DNA of 64,000 bases from positions 62,001-126,000 of the forward strand of contig JWIT01000004.1 in NCBI GenBank assembly GCA_000949895.1, read 5' to 3'. The position numbers and the translations under genes were made by a program. Under the pieces are notes generated by a model. It saw nothing but the letters and a program-made list of their open reading frames with translations, did no database searches and was not told where the DNA came from. This stretch comes from Agrobacterium arsenijevicii. Its GTDB lineage: Bacteria > Pseudomonadota > Alphaproteobacteria > Rhizobiales > Rhizobiaceae. Positions 1 through 8,165 of this stretch are shown piece by piece. Numbering within the stretch: position 1 is the first letter of the stretch; each line of letters begins with the position of its first letter.

Positions 1-287
1 CGGACCAGCGCGTCAACGAAGTCATTCGCCTGCTGTCTCAGATCAACGGTCAGGTGCTGATGGGTCATTTCGATCTGTGGCGTCAGGAAGATGTGGTGAT
101 CTTCCGCCAGTCCCTGCTTCTGGCCGGTGGTGCTGAACCGAACAACCAGCAGGTGGAAGTGCTGCTTTCCAGCGCGCTTGAGGCTTGCGAACAATATTAT
201 CAGGCATTCCAGTTTGTCGTCTGGTCCGGGCTGGATGCGAAAAGTGCAATTGAAGCGGTCATGTTCGAGACCGTCGGAGAAGCTTAA
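1..287 (+). CDS. YbjN domain-containing protein, 3' end only
   Basis: The window opens inside this gene; the frame is open from the first bases and ends in TAA at 285-287, so only about 95 C-terminal residues are visible. The fragment has the alternating hydrophobic and acidic pattern of YbjN-type proteins (type III secretion chaperone-like fold, called putative sensory transduction regulators), including a run ending GLDAKSAIEAVMFETVGEA. The stop codon lies two bases before the proC start, so the two are probably co-transcribed. Family function is poorly defined; I make no specific claim. The start codon lies outside the window. Confidence 0.72.
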   Translation, partial: DQRVNEVIRLLSQINGQVLMGHFDLWRQEDVVIFRQSLLLAGGAEPNNQQVEVLLSSALEACEQYYQAFQFVVWSGLDAKSAIEAVMFETVGEA

Positions 288-289
288 AA

Positions 290-1108
290 ATGGTCTACAA
301 GGCTTCCGGTCCGCTCGTCCTCGTAGGCGCGGGCAATATGGGCGGCGCTTTGCTTTCGGGCTGGCTGAAAAAGGGCGTGGCGGGATCGCAGGTGGTCGTT
401 ATCGATCCGCGCCCGTCCGATGCCATGCGCACGACGATTGCGGAAGCCGGTGCCGCGCATAGCGAAAGCGTGCCTGACGGAGTGACCGCGGGCATTCTTT
501 TTGTGGCGGTGAAACCGCAGATGATGGAAGCCGTGCTGCCTTCCCTCAAGCCCTTGCTTGGACCGGATACCGTTGTCGTTTCGATTGCTGCCGGCACGAC
601 CATCAGTACTTTCGTTTCGCATTTCGGTTCTGTCGCCGCCGTGCGGGCCATGCCCAACACGCCCGCCATGGTGGGTCGCGGCGTGACGGGAGCCTATGCC
701 AACGAACTGGTGACGCCGGCGCTTAAAGCCGTGGTCGACGGTTTGCTGAAAGTCAGCGGCCCTGTCGAATGGGTGGAAGCCGAAAGCGACATCGATGCGG
801 TGACTGCGGTTTCGGGTAGCGGCCCGGCCTATGTCTTCTATCTGGTGGAATGCATGGCGGAAGCCGGACGCAAGGCTGGCCTGCCGGCGGATGTGGCCAT
901 GCGTCTGGCACGCGAAACGGTGGCCGGTGCGGGCGAATTGCTGCATCAATCCCCTGACGAGGCTGCGCGTCTGCGCCAGAACGTGACCTCGCCGGGCGGC
1001 ACAACGGCTGCCGCACTTTCAGTGCTGATGGCCGATGACGGTATGCAGCCTTTGTTCGACAAGGCGGTCGCTGCGGCGAAAAAACGCGCCGAAGAACTGG
1101 CTGGTTGA
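290..1108 (+). CDS. proC: Pyrroline-5-carboxylate reductase
   Basis: Cytosolic enzyme of the last step of proline synthesis: NAD(P)H-dependent reduction of 1-pyrroline-5-carboxylate to L-proline. The 272-residue product has the usual ProC length. An N-terminal Rossmann fold shows GAGNMGG at residues 13-19. The family motif [12 protein letters not shown] follows in the middle, and the C-terminal dimerisation domain carries [10 protein letters not shown] and the signature [13 protein letters not shown]. The ATG lies two bases after the YbjN stop, and the csaA gene follows 22 bases downstream, suggesting a three-gene operon. No missing residues or frame problems seen. Confidence 0.96.
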   Translation: MVYKASGPLVLVGAGNMGGALLSGWLKKGVAGSQVVVIDPRPSDAMRTTIAEAGAAHSESVPDGVTAGILFVAVKPQMMEAVLPSLKPLLGPDTVVVSIAAGTTISTFVSHFGSVAAVRAMPNTPAMVGRGVTGAYANELVTPALKAVVDGLLKVSGPVEWVEAESDIDAVTAVSGSGPAYVFYLVECMAEAGRKAGLPADVAMRLARETVAGAGELLHQSPDEAARLRQNVTSPGGTTAAALSVLMADDGMQPLFDKAVAAAKKRAEELAG

Positions 1109-1130
1109 AGCAGGCTGGCGGGAGCAGGGC

Positions 1131-1472
1131 ATGAGCGGTGAAATTTCCTATGCCGATTTCGAGAAGGTCGATATTCGCGTCGGTACGATCATCGAGGCGG
1201 AACCTTTTCCGGAAGCGCGCAAGCCGGCGATCAAGGTGAAGATCGATTTCGGGCCGGAGATCGGCATCAAGAAATCTTCGGCGCAAATCACGGTGCATTA
1301 TACGCCGGAAAGCCTTGTTGGACGGCAGGTTCTGGGCGTGGTGAATTTTCCACCACGCCAGATCGGCCCGTTCCGCTCCGAGGTTTTGACGCTGGGTTTT
1401 GCCGATGGCAACGGCGACATCGTGCTTGCAGCCGTCGAGCAGCCGGTGCCGAACGGCGAGAAAATGTGCTGA
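1131..1472 (+). CDS. csaA: CsaA-type tRNA-binding / chaperone-like protein
   Basis: A 113-residue protein that is almost entirely one EMAP/tRNA-binding OB-fold domain: [25 protein letters not shown] near the N-terminus (residues about 8-32), then SSAQIT and the family core [20 protein letters not shown]. CsaA homologues are small dimeric proteins that bind tRNA and have been described as secretion-related chaperones; the cellular role is unsettled. I chose the ATG at 1131 because it gives the family's usual length and follows a GGGAGCAGG purine stretch. The open frame runs further upstream but overlaps proC. It is probably co-transcribed with proC. Confidence 0.9.
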   Translation: MSGEISYADFEKVDIRVGTIIEAEPFPEARKPAIKVKIDFGPEIGIKKSSAQITVHYTPESLVGRQVLGVVNFPPRQIGPFRSEVLTLGFADGNGDIVLAAVEQPVPNGEKMC

Positions 1473-1551
1473 AACAGCGCCTCTTTCCACTCGACCTTTT
1501 TGTCTGAGCCGGATTTTCCGAAAACTGCGCTACACCTTTCGGCCCTGTGCT

Positions 1552-2931
1552 TTATGCCGGGATTTTGACGATCACCCGCAATCCGCCCATCGGGCTGTCA
1601 TCCAGCGACACGTCGCCACCATGGCTGCGCGCGATATCGCGGACGATGGAGAGCCCAAGCCCCGTGCCCGAGGCATTGAGGTTGCGCGCTTCGTCCAGCC
1701 GGAAGAACGGCTTGAAGACATCCTCCCGTGACGCTTCCGGAATGCCCGGCCCATCATCGTCAAACGTCATGATGATGGAGCGTGGCGCCTTGCGGATATC
1801 GATATGGAGCTTGGTGGCATAGCGTCGCGCATTCTCCGCCAGATTGGCAACAAGGCGGGAGAGGGCATTCGGGCGCGCGATGATCCGTTCGATATTATAA
1901 AGCTCGTAGCTGAATTTCTTGCCGTGCAACTCGAAGTCAAGGTCGATTTTTTCCAGAAGGTCCGGAAGCTCCAGCGTGCCGACATCCTCCTCGACATCGG
2001 TGCGGGCGAAGGTGAGATAGGCCTCCAGCATCGACTGCATGTCCTCGACATCCTTGTCTAGCCCTTCGAGGTCCGGATTGTCGCCCGCCAGAGCCAGTTG
2101 CAGCTTGAAGCGGGTGAGGATGGTGCGCAGATCGTGGCTGACGCCATTCAGCATGGCGGTGCGCTGTTCCATCTGCCGCTCGATGCGTTCACGCATCAAG
2201 ATGAAGGCAAGGCCCGCCCGCCGCACCTCGTCCGCGCCGCGTGGGGAATAGGGGCGGATCTTCTGACCCTTGCCGAAATCTTCGGCTGCCTTGGCAAGTG
2301 CCTCGATGGGCTTGATCTGCCCGCGCAGGAACAGAATCGAGATCGTGAGCAGAACCAGCGATGCGCCGACCATCCAGACAAGGAAGATATGGGTGTTGGA
2401 GGCATAGGCAGCACTACGGCTGGTAAAGACGCGCAGCGTCTTGTCCTCAAGCTGGACGCGGATTTCGACCAGCGAACCATTGCCATAGGTATCGATCCAG
2501 AATGGCCGACCGATTTGCTGGGTCAGCTGATTGGCGAGGATCGTGTCCAGAATGGAAAATAATGGCTCAGGTCTCGGGGCTGGCAGATCCGCCTTCGGTT
2601 CGATGTAGATGCTGAGACCCAGCTTCTCGCGGGCGATGCGGATGACACGCTGATAATCATCTTCCTCCTCATCGGTTTGCAGAAGCTCGATGATCGCGGC
2701 GATGTCACGCGTTACGGCGGAGGAGAGACGTTCCGTCACCAGCTGCCAGTGCCGCTCCATGAAGACGGCGGCGACCACGGCCTGAAGCAGGATCATCGGC
2801 AGGATGATGATGAGCAGCGACCGTGTATAAAGCCCGGTGGGCAGCCAGTGACGCAGCCATCTGGTGAAGGCGCGCCAGCCCTTCGCTATGCCGCTCTTTC
2901 TGACCGTGCTGAGAAAATCGAGGCTCGCCAT
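1552..2931 (-). CDS. EnvZ-type sensor histidine kinase
   Basis: A 459-residue inner-membrane sensor kinase. Transmembrane helix 1 is at about residues 35-58 and helix 2 at about 181-203, bracketing a periplasmic sensor of about 120 residues. A HAMP linker follows, then the dimerisation/phosphoacceptor domain with GVSHDLRTILTRF (His266). The ATPase domain shows the N box NLAENARRYA, G1 DDDGPGIP and G2 GTGLGLSIV. It lies 31 bases downstream of the OmpR-like regulator on the same strand and is evidently its cognate kinase. The signal is unknown. An intact SHDLRT box and N/G boxes predict an active enzyme. Confidence 0.92.
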   Translation of the reverse strand: MASLDFLSTVRKSGIAKGWRAFTRWLRHWLPTGLYTRSLLIIILPMILLQAVVAAVFMERHWQLVTERLSSAVTRDIAAIIELLQTDEEEDDYQRVIRIAREKLGLSIYIEPKADLPAPRPEPLFSILDTILANQLTQQIGRPFWIDTYGNGSLVEIRVQLEDKTLRVFTSRSAAYASNTHIFLVWMVGASLVLLTISILFLRGQIKPIEALAKAAEDFGKGQKIRPYSPRGADEVRRAGLAFILMRERIERQMEQRTAMLNGVSHDLRTILTRFKLQLALAGDNPDLEGLDKDVEDMQSMLEAYLTFARTDVEEDVGTLELPDLLEKIDLDFELHGKKFSYELYNIERIIARPNALSRLVANLAENARRYATKLHIDIRKAPRSIIMTFDDDGPGIPEASREDVFKPFFRLDEARNLNASGTGLGLSIVRDIARSHGGDVSLDDSPMGGLRVIVKIPA

Positions 2932-2962
2932 GGCTTGTGCGCCCGCCTTTCGTTTGTCCTTG

Positions 2963-3682
2963 TCAATCCACGCTCAGGCGGTAACCGATGCCACGCACCG
3001 TTTGCAGATAGACCGGGTTGGCAGGATCGTCCTCGATCTTGCGGCGAAGGCGGTTGATCTGCACGTCGATGGTTCTTTCGCCCACTTCCGATTCCGCCTC
3101 GACCAGTTCGTGCCGCGGAATGGTGTCGCCGGCGCGCAGCGCAAAAAGCAGCATGATCTCCTGTTCGCGATCCGTCAGGCGGATCGTTTCGGGGCCGCGC
3201 CGCAATTCCTTCTTGGGGATGGAGAAGCTGTAGGGGCCGAACATGATCTGTTCGATCTTGGGCGTATCGGGCGAGGTGTTGCGCCGCAGGATGTTGTTGA
3301 TGCGCAGGACCAGCTCGCGCGGATCGAACGGCTTGGCGAGATAATCATCTGCGCCGGCTTCCAGCCCGGCAATGCGGGAATCCGCTTCCGAGCGGGCGGT
3401 CAGAAGAATGACCGGCACGGATTTGTTCTCATTGAGCGAGCGGGTGAGCGAAAGCCCGTTTTCTCCCGGCATCATCACGTCGAGAATGAGGAGATCGAAA
3501 CGGATGCCGATCATCTTGCGCCGGGCTTCGGCCGCATCCGCTGCGACAGTGATGCGGTATCCCTTGTCGCCCAGAAAGCGTTGCAGGAGATTGCGGATGC
3601 GGGCGTCGTCATCAACGATCAGCAGGTGGGCGGCATCGTCGTCCGCGGGCGGGAGTTTTGTCGTTGCCGTGGCCATCGTCAC
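2963..3682 (-). CDS. OmpR-family response regulator, PetR-like
   Basis: A 239-residue DNA-binding response regulator. The receiver domain has acidic residues LIVDDD (24-26), phosphoacceptor Asp68 in LILDVMMPGENG and conserved Lys117 in DDYLAKPFD. The C-terminal winged helix ends in TIDVQINRLRRKIEDD and TVRGIGYRL. Its start overlaps the stop of the MarR-type gene by four bases (ATGA), implying translational coupling, and the kinase gene follows. The MarR-then-OmpR order resembles petP-petR upstream of the cytochrome bc1 genes in Rhodobacter; no petABC genes are visible here, so that relation is inferred from gene order and family only. Confidence 0.92.
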   Translation of the reverse strand: MTMATATTKLPPADDDAAHLLIVDDDARIRNLLQRFLGDKGYRITVAADAAEARRKMIGIRFDLLILDVMMPGENGLSLTRSLNENKSVPVILLTARSEADSRIAGLEAGADDYLAKPFDPRELVLRINNILRRNTSPDTPKIEQIMFGPYSFSIPKKELRRGPETIRLTDREQEIMLLFALRAGDTIPRHELVEAESEVGERTIDVQINRLRRKIEDDPANPVYLQTVRGIGYRLSVD

Positions 3683-4206
3683 TCGCCTTCCCCCGGTGCC
3701 GGGCTTCGCATCTGCGCCAGAAACTTGCGAACGCAGGCGCGGGCATCGGGGCCAAGCCCTTCCAGCGCGCGATCGATCCGCCGCGATTGCGGCTCGCTGA
3801 GCGCCAGCGCCAGTTCGCGGCCCGTCAGTGTCGGATAAAGCCTGCGCTGGCGGCGGTCTTCGGGGCCTGCCATCTGGCGGATATAACCGTCGTCGATCAA
3901 TTGCTTGAGCACGCGGGCAAGGCTCTGTTTGGTGATCTGCAGGGTATCGAGCAAATCCGCCACCGTCATGCCGGGCTGCCGGCTGACAAAATAGACCACC
4001 CGGTGGTGCGCCCGGCCATATTCCAGCTTTGACAGAATGACATCGGGATCGGAAACGAAATCGCGATAGGCGAAGAACAATGCCTCGATCGTGTCGAAGT
4101 CGATCTTGCCGTCGTCAACCTTCGGGAGTGCCGGTATCTGCCTGGCGGCTGCGGTTTTGAGCGATTGCGGTGGCACTGCGGTTCCTTCATATTCTGCGGC
4201 TGACAT
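3679..4206 (-). CDS. MarR-family transcriptional regulator, PetP-like
   Basis: A 175-residue winged-helix regulator: LEYGRAHHRVVYFVSRQPGMTVADLLDTLQIT leads into the recognition helix region KQSLARVLKQLIDDGYI, then the wing AGPEDRRQRRLYPTLTGRELA. I chose ATG at 4206 (MSAAEYEG) rather than the longer frame to 4275 because the extra 23 residues are low-complexity and the shorter form fits the family. It is first in a minus-strand operon with the response regulator (four-base overlap) and histidine kinase. Ligand and targets are unknown; it may autoregulate the operon. Confidence 0.86.
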   Translation of the reverse strand: MSAAEYEGTAVPPQSLKTAAARQIPALPKVDDGKIDFDTIEALFFAYRDFVSDPDVILSKLEYGRAHHRVVYFVSRQPGMTVADLLDTLQITKQSLARVLKQLIDDGYIRQMAGPEDRRQRRLYPTLTGRELALALSEPQSRRIDRALEGLGPDARACVRKFLAQMRSPAPGEGE

Positions 4207-4347
4207 TCGTCGATGCGCCAATATTCTGTAAACATAGCCGAAAATGCGTCCGCTCGGGAGAATGCCGCTGATCATTTTCTGTTGCGGTGGATAATATGCT
4301 GCGGGTGCCGGTGCAACTGGAATCCTGAGTGGCCTTTACCGCAAATA

Positions 4348-4375
4348 GAAAAGAGCGCGGAAAGCCCGCGCTCTT
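4348..4375 (-). terminator. Rho-independent terminator of the SH3/DUF1236 gene
   Basis: Perfect 10-bp inverted repeat AAGAGCGCGG / CCGCGCTCTT around a short loop at 4351-4375. On the minus strand it is followed by TTTTCTATTT and lies about 50 bases past the stop of the gene ending at 4428. Confidence 0.8.
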
Positions 4376-4427
4376 CATTCGTTTCATGCCGCTGTCATCG
4401 ATCCGGTCTTGAGAATACCGGTTGTGT

Positions 4428-5036
4428 TTACTGATAGACGTAGACGATCCGGTGCGTCGATGGTTCGACCAGAACCGGCACGTCGTTCACCCGTACGTAG
4501 CGATACTGGTAGTTGGGAACTTCGACCAGTCGCGTATCGGAGGGCAGGGTGCTACCCACAGCCACGTCGCCATCGAAGGTGACGGTGTCTGCGGGGTGCT
4601 CGTCTATATAGGTGATGACCGTTTCGGGCGGGGCTATCGCGTCAATCTCGCCGACGCGGCCGAGGTTGGGATCGCCGGGATTGGGTTCGGCCTGTACGCT
4701 CGAAGTCTTTTCATAGGTCACGATCGGGACGCTGAGTTCCGTGCGACGTTGTTCGAGAATGACCGGAGAGCCCTCATACAGGACATTCAGATAATCGGCA
4801 TGCGCCCAGCCGTTCAGGCCGTTGACCTGGATGCGGCACCAGCTGCTGCCTTCCGTGCAGCCATCGAGAACCGCATTGCTTCCACGGGTGGCAAGTCCGA
4901 CTTCGGGATAGTCTTCACCGGGGCCTGAACGAACGGAAACGTCCGATGCGGTGGTGGCGACCATGGCGGCGTTTGCAAAACCGGCCATCAGGGCGAAAGC
5001 ACCGCCAGCCATGAGCATTTTAAGCGTCTTGTCCAT
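4428..5036 (-). CDS. Exported SH3-domain / DUF1236 protein
   Basis: A 202-residue predicted periplasmic protein. Residues 1-23 form a signal peptide (MDKTLKMLMAGGAFALMAGFANA). A bacterial SH3 domain follows (ATTASDVSVRSGPGEDYPEVG to NGLNGWAHADYL), then a linker, then a C-terminal DUF1236 segment (TRLVEVPNYQYRYVRVNDVPV) ending IVYVYQ. I chose ATG at 5036 because a strong AAAGGAGTGAG ribosome site sits just upstream and the signal peptide begins there. SH3b modules usually bind peptidoglycan or peptides, and DUF1236 is common in Rhizobiales envelope proteins. Monocistronic, with its own terminator. Confidence 0.85.
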   Translation of the reverse strand: MDKTLKMLMAGGAFALMAGFANAAMVATTASDVSVRSGPGEDYPEVGLATRGSNAVLDGCTEGSSWCRIQVNGLNGWAHADYLNVLYEGSPVILEQRRTELSVPIVTYEKTSSVQAEPNPGDPNLGRVGEIDAIAPPETVITYIDEHPADTVTFDGDVAVGSTLPSDTRLVEVPNYQYRYVRVNDVPVLVEPSTHRIVYVYQ

Positions 5037-5268
5037 GTGTCTCACTCCTTTCAAGACTGGAGCTAAAACGTAGCAACCACCACCGCGTTCCACATTTTTC
5101 GCGGAAACCCCTCGTTTTTGGCTGGGGTAATTCCGTTATCTAATTGAATATGATGTTGTTTTTAGGCTGGTTAGGGCGATCAAAAATCGACCTCTTTTCC
5201 ATCGCCATTGTGCCTGAACCGGTCGCAGGTTATAGCAGACGGGATTTGTCAGGCAGGAGTTACGGCAT

Positions 5269-5913
5269 ATGGGAAAGTTGCAGGCGGGCATTATTCCGGT
5301 CACGCCGTTCGAGCAGAATTGCACCATTCTCTTTGATGAGGACACGAAGGAAGGTGTCGTTGTCGATCCCGGCGGGGATGTGGATGTCATTCTTCAGGTG
5401 GTTTCCGAAAACGGCATCACGCTCAAGGAAATCTGGCTGACGCATGGCCATCTCGACCATGCCGGTGGCGCCAAGGAATTGCGCGAAAAACTCTCCCTGT
5501 CGGTGATCGGCCCGCATGAGGACGACCGCCCGCTGCTCGAGAGGATCGAGACGCAGGCCGAGAAATACGGCATCAGCGGTCTTCAGAACGTTTTGCCGGA
5601 CAGATGGCTGAACGAGGGCGACAAGGTTTCCTTCGGGGACCATGTGTTCGAGGTCTATCATTGCCCGGGCCATGCCCCCGGCCATGTCATCTATTACAAT
5701 CGCGACCAGCAATTTGCCCATGTCGGTGACGTGCTGTTTGCGGGGTCGGTGGGGCGCACGGATCTGCCCGGTGGAAACCACGAGCAATTGATGGCGTCCA
5801 TTCGCGACAAGCTGCTGCCGCTCGGCGATGATGTCGGTTTTATCTGCGGCCATGGCCCCGGCGGGCGGCTGGGCGAGGAGCGGCGCACCAACCCTTATCT
5901 CAAGGGAATCTGA
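5269..5913 (+). CDS. Glyoxalase-II-like MBL-fold hydrolase
   Basis: A 214-residue metallo-beta-lactamase-fold hydrolase. The metal motif THGHLDHAGG (H59, H61, D63, H64) is intact, followed by HCPGHAPGH, the ligand region HVGDVLFAGSVGRTDLPGG, and a C-terminal ICGHGPGG that supplies the last histidine. This is the YcbL/GloB-like subfamily that lacks the extended glutathione-binding C-terminus of true glyoxalase II. Substrate is therefore probably a thioester, but unproven. The start is supported by AGGAG seven to eight bases upstream. Convergent with the cold-shock gene. Confidence 0.9.
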   Translation: MGKLQAGIIPVTPFEQNCTILFDEDTKEGVVVDPGGDVDVILQVVSENGITLKEIWLTHGHLDHAGGAKELREKLSLSVIGPHEDDRPLLERIETQAEKYGISGLQNVLPDRWLNEGDKVSFGDHVFEVYHCPGHAPGHVIYYNRDQQFAHVGDVLFAGSVGRTDLPGGNHEQLMASIRDKLLPLGDDVGFICGHGPGGRLGEERRTNPYLKGI

Positions 5914-5950
5914 GTTTACGGTCCATATTGACACGCACTGGACGGGCACA

Positions 5951-5974
5951 AAAAAACCCGGCATTCCTGCCGGG
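5951..5974 (-). terminator. Terminator between hydrolase and cold-shock gene
   Basis: Stem CCCGGCA / TGCCGGG with TTCC loop at 5957-5974. The minus strand continues into seven T residues, so it terminates the cold-shock gene, which ends at 6005. Confidence 0.85.
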
Positions 5975-6004
5975 CTTCAACTAGAAATGAAAGCCGTTTT
6001 AGGG

Positions 6005-6220
6005 TTAGCCAGCAATCTGCAGATTGACTGCCTTCGGGCCCTTGCCGCGACGATCCGGTTCCGTGTCGAAGCTCACTTTCTGATTTTCTGAAAGTCCGGA
6101 CAGGCCAGAAGCCTGTACGGCAGAGATGTGAACAAAGATATCAGCGCCACCATTGTCTGGCTTGATGAAGCCGAAGCCTTTGTCTGTGTTGAAGAATTTT
6201 ACGGTGCCAGTTTCGGCCAT
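6005..6220 (-). CDS. Cold-shock domain protein
   Basis: A 71-residue single cold-shock OB fold, the standard CspA size. RNP1 reads KGFGFI (residues 14-19) and RNP2 is within DIFVHIS (28-33), the aromatic patches that bind single-stranded RNA or DNA. It acts as a cytosolic RNA chaperone or transcription antiterminator. The gene has a long untranslated upstream region (to about 6430 or beyond) typical of csp transcripts and a clean terminator. Rhizobia carry several paralogues, so I assign no number. Start ATG at 6220 follows GCAGAGCGAAAAGGACC with a GGA core. Confidence 0.95.
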   Translation of the reverse strand: MAETGTVKFFNTDKGFGFIKPDNGGADIFVHISAVQASGLSGLSENQKVSFDTEPDRRGKGPKAVNLQIAG

Positions 6221-6664
6221 GCATCAGGTCCTTTTCGCTCTGCCCGCGTTCAGCTACAGGCAGCATTACAGTTTTGCCCCGCGAGGGCGTTGGCAGGCAG
6301 TTCTTGACTATTGAGAAAAAGGACCTTCACAGCGGGAAGTAATGGCGTTCTCATCCAACGTTTTTCGTCCCACCGCCCGAGGTTTATAGCGTCCCCAGTG
6401 CGCAAATTTATAGGCCTTCCCATGCTCGCAAATTGCCCGAACCGCGGTAGATTGCTGCGTTTATCGAAAATTGGCAAGCAAAAGTTTTCACGGGCTTTTT
6501 GTCAGATAAAAACCTGCGGTAGAATTCTTGCGCACAATCGCACAATTTTTCTGCATATTCGATAATTGATGAAATAATTGCCGGTCGCGCTCGATTTTCC
6601 GGGCAAAATTTTGAATGCGGAGGCGCGATTTTTCACCGAAAGCGAAAAATCCGTTCTTTTGGCG
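6221..6664. other. Intergenic region upstream of cold-shock gene
   Basis: 444 bases without a convincing gene. A 75-codon minus-strand frame at 6250-6477 has no recognisable composition and most likely lies in the cold-shock 5' untranslated leader. The stretch 6480-6600 is AT-rich and would suit promoter sequence. I could not define a promoter with confidence. Confidence 0.5.
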
Positions 6665-7567
6665 TCAGGCCGTTCCGGCAATGGTTTTTTGCCGTTTGCG
6701 TGCCAGTTCCGGCACCAGTTCGACGATCAGTATGGCGACGAAAATGATCACACAGCCGATATAACCGGCATTGGAAATGGTTTCCTTCAGGAAAACCGAG
6801 GCGAGCAAAGCGCCGAAAAGCGCTTCCGATGACAGGAATATCGCGGCCTGCGGCGCCGTCGTGTAACGTTGGGCCACGACTTGCAGGACGAAGGCGAGGC
6901 CGGAGGAAACGAGGCCGACATAGAGTATTTCCGCCAGTGACCCCTCTATGGAAGCCATGCTGATGGGTTCGACTGCAAGGCCGATCATGCAACTAAGGAG
7001 AGAGCAGGTCGCGAACTGAGTGCAGGAGAGCGCCAGCGGCCGCCCGCTTTCGGAGACGAAACGTCCGGCGAGCGTGATCTGGATTGCCCAGAAGAAGGCG
7101 CAGATGATGCTGAGAATATCGCCCTGCGTCAGTGTCTCGAATGCGCCGCCTGAAAGCAGGAATATGCCGCCCAGCATCATCAGGGCGCAGGGCCAGATGA
7201 TCCAGTGGGGATGGCGCCGGTAAAGGACGACGGCGATAACGGGCACGAAGATGACGTAAAGCCCCGTCAGGAAGCTGGAATTGGTGACGGTCGTGGTCAG
7301 AAGCCCGACCTGCTGGGTGGTGGCGCCGCCGAACAGGGCGACGCCCACGAGAATGAAGCCGCCGATTTCCTTGCGGCGCGGCGGCGACTTTTGTGAGCGG
7401 GTTTCCATCAGGGCGAATGGCAGCACGGCGATGGCGGCAATGGCGAAACGCAGGCCGACGAACCAGAACGGGCCGATCGAGGCCATGGCAGAGGATTGCG
7501 CGACGAAGCCGCCTCCCCAGATTGCTGCAGCGAGCAGAAGCAGCATATTGGCCTGAATACGCGTCAT
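6665..7567 (-). CDS. DMT-family (EamA) exporter
   Basis: A 300-residue inner-membrane protein with two EamA repeats of five helices each, about ten transmembrane segments in all. The N-terminus ANMLLLLAAAIWGGGFVAQ and the mid-protein CAFFWAIQITLAGRFV are typical of each repeat, and the C-terminal basic tail is ELARKRQKTIAGTA. The family exports amino acids, nucleosides or other metabolites; the substrate cannot be read from sequence. I prefer ATG at 7567 (MTRIQANM); a GTG at 7582 would add five residues. Neighbours give no functional clue. Confidence 0.85.
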   Translation of the reverse strand: MTRIQANMLLLLAAAIWGGGFVAQSSAMASIGPFWFVGLRFAIAAIAVLPFALMETRSQKSPPRRKEIGGFILVGVALFGGATTQQVGLLTTTVTNSSFLTGLYVIFVPVIAVVLYRRHPHWIIWPCALMMLGGIFLLSGGAFETLTQGDILSIICAFFWAIQITLAGRFVSESGRPLALSCTQFATCSLLSCMIGLAVEPISMASIEGSLAEILYVGLVSSGLAFVLQVVAQRYTTAPQAAIFLSSEALFGALLASVFLKETISNAGYIGCVIIFVAILIVELVPELARKRQKTIAGTA

Positions 7568-7708
7568 TGATGGCACCAGCACAGCAGGGGCCGGAAGATC
7601 ATTCCATCACGGCCTTGGCAATTCGGGGATTTTTGAAACGTCTTTCTGACGGTTTCCCGGGTGCTTTAGCAGCAACATGCCAATGTCGCAAGTCGAGGAG
7701 AGGGCGGT

Positions 7709-8020
7709 TCACTTGTAGCGGCGGGCTTCGTCCTTCAGGCTTTGCCGGGTGAGTGTGAGGCCGCCTACGCCGAGGCTGATGAAGGCGGCGGCCGAAAAGA
7801 CGATGAGCCACAGGTGGCCGCCCGCGTGCGAGGTAGCCGTCACCTGCGGAATGGAGGAGGTGTGCAGGGTGTCGATCACTTGCGGGGCCGCGTTGGCCGA
7901 GGTCGCGATCCCGGCGGCCATGGTGACGACGACAAGAAAGGCCGCGACCGCCATCCAGAGGGAAAACAGCGTTCTCTGCGCCCTTAACCTTTCAACCGAT
8001 GTCCTGTCGTTGGTAAACAT
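7709..8020 (-). CDS. Small two-helix membrane protein, unknown function
   Basis: A 103-residue protein with two hydrophobic helices: LFSLWMAVAAFLVVVTMAAGIATSA (about 18-42) and LWLIVFSAAAFISLGVGGLTL (about 70-90). The short N-terminal and C-terminal basic tails (DEARRYK) would be cytosolic. I chose ATG at 8020 (MFTNDRTS) because AGAGGCG precedes it; the longer frame upstream has low-complexity composition. It sits just downstream of the EAL-domain gene on the same strand, 145 bases apart. I do not recognise a family. Confidence 0.65.
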   Translation of the reverse strand: MFTNDRTSVERLRAQRTLFSLWMAVAAFLVVVTMAAGIATSANAAPQVIDTLHTSSIPQVTATSHAGGHLWLIVFSAAAFISLGVGGLTLTRQSLKDEARRYK

Positions 8021-8165
8021 GGCGATCGCCTCTTGTCCCTGTTCTGAAAGGATAAAAGAGGCTTCGAAATGGACGGCTTGGAGACCGAATTCAGGCGTTC
8101 CGCGGTATTTATTGCGGCAATATCGTGGCAAGGCCGATTGCGGGCCTGTTTTGCTGCAAATGGCG

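Noticed and set aside
284-1490. Long minus-strand frames antisense to proC and csaA (221 and 245 codons)
   Set aside because: Composition is rich in Arg, His and Pro with no domain; they are shadows of the GC-rich plus-strand genes.
6250-6477. 75-codon minus-strand frame upstream of the cold-shock gene
   Set aside because: No family resemblance or ribosome site; more likely part of the long csp leader.
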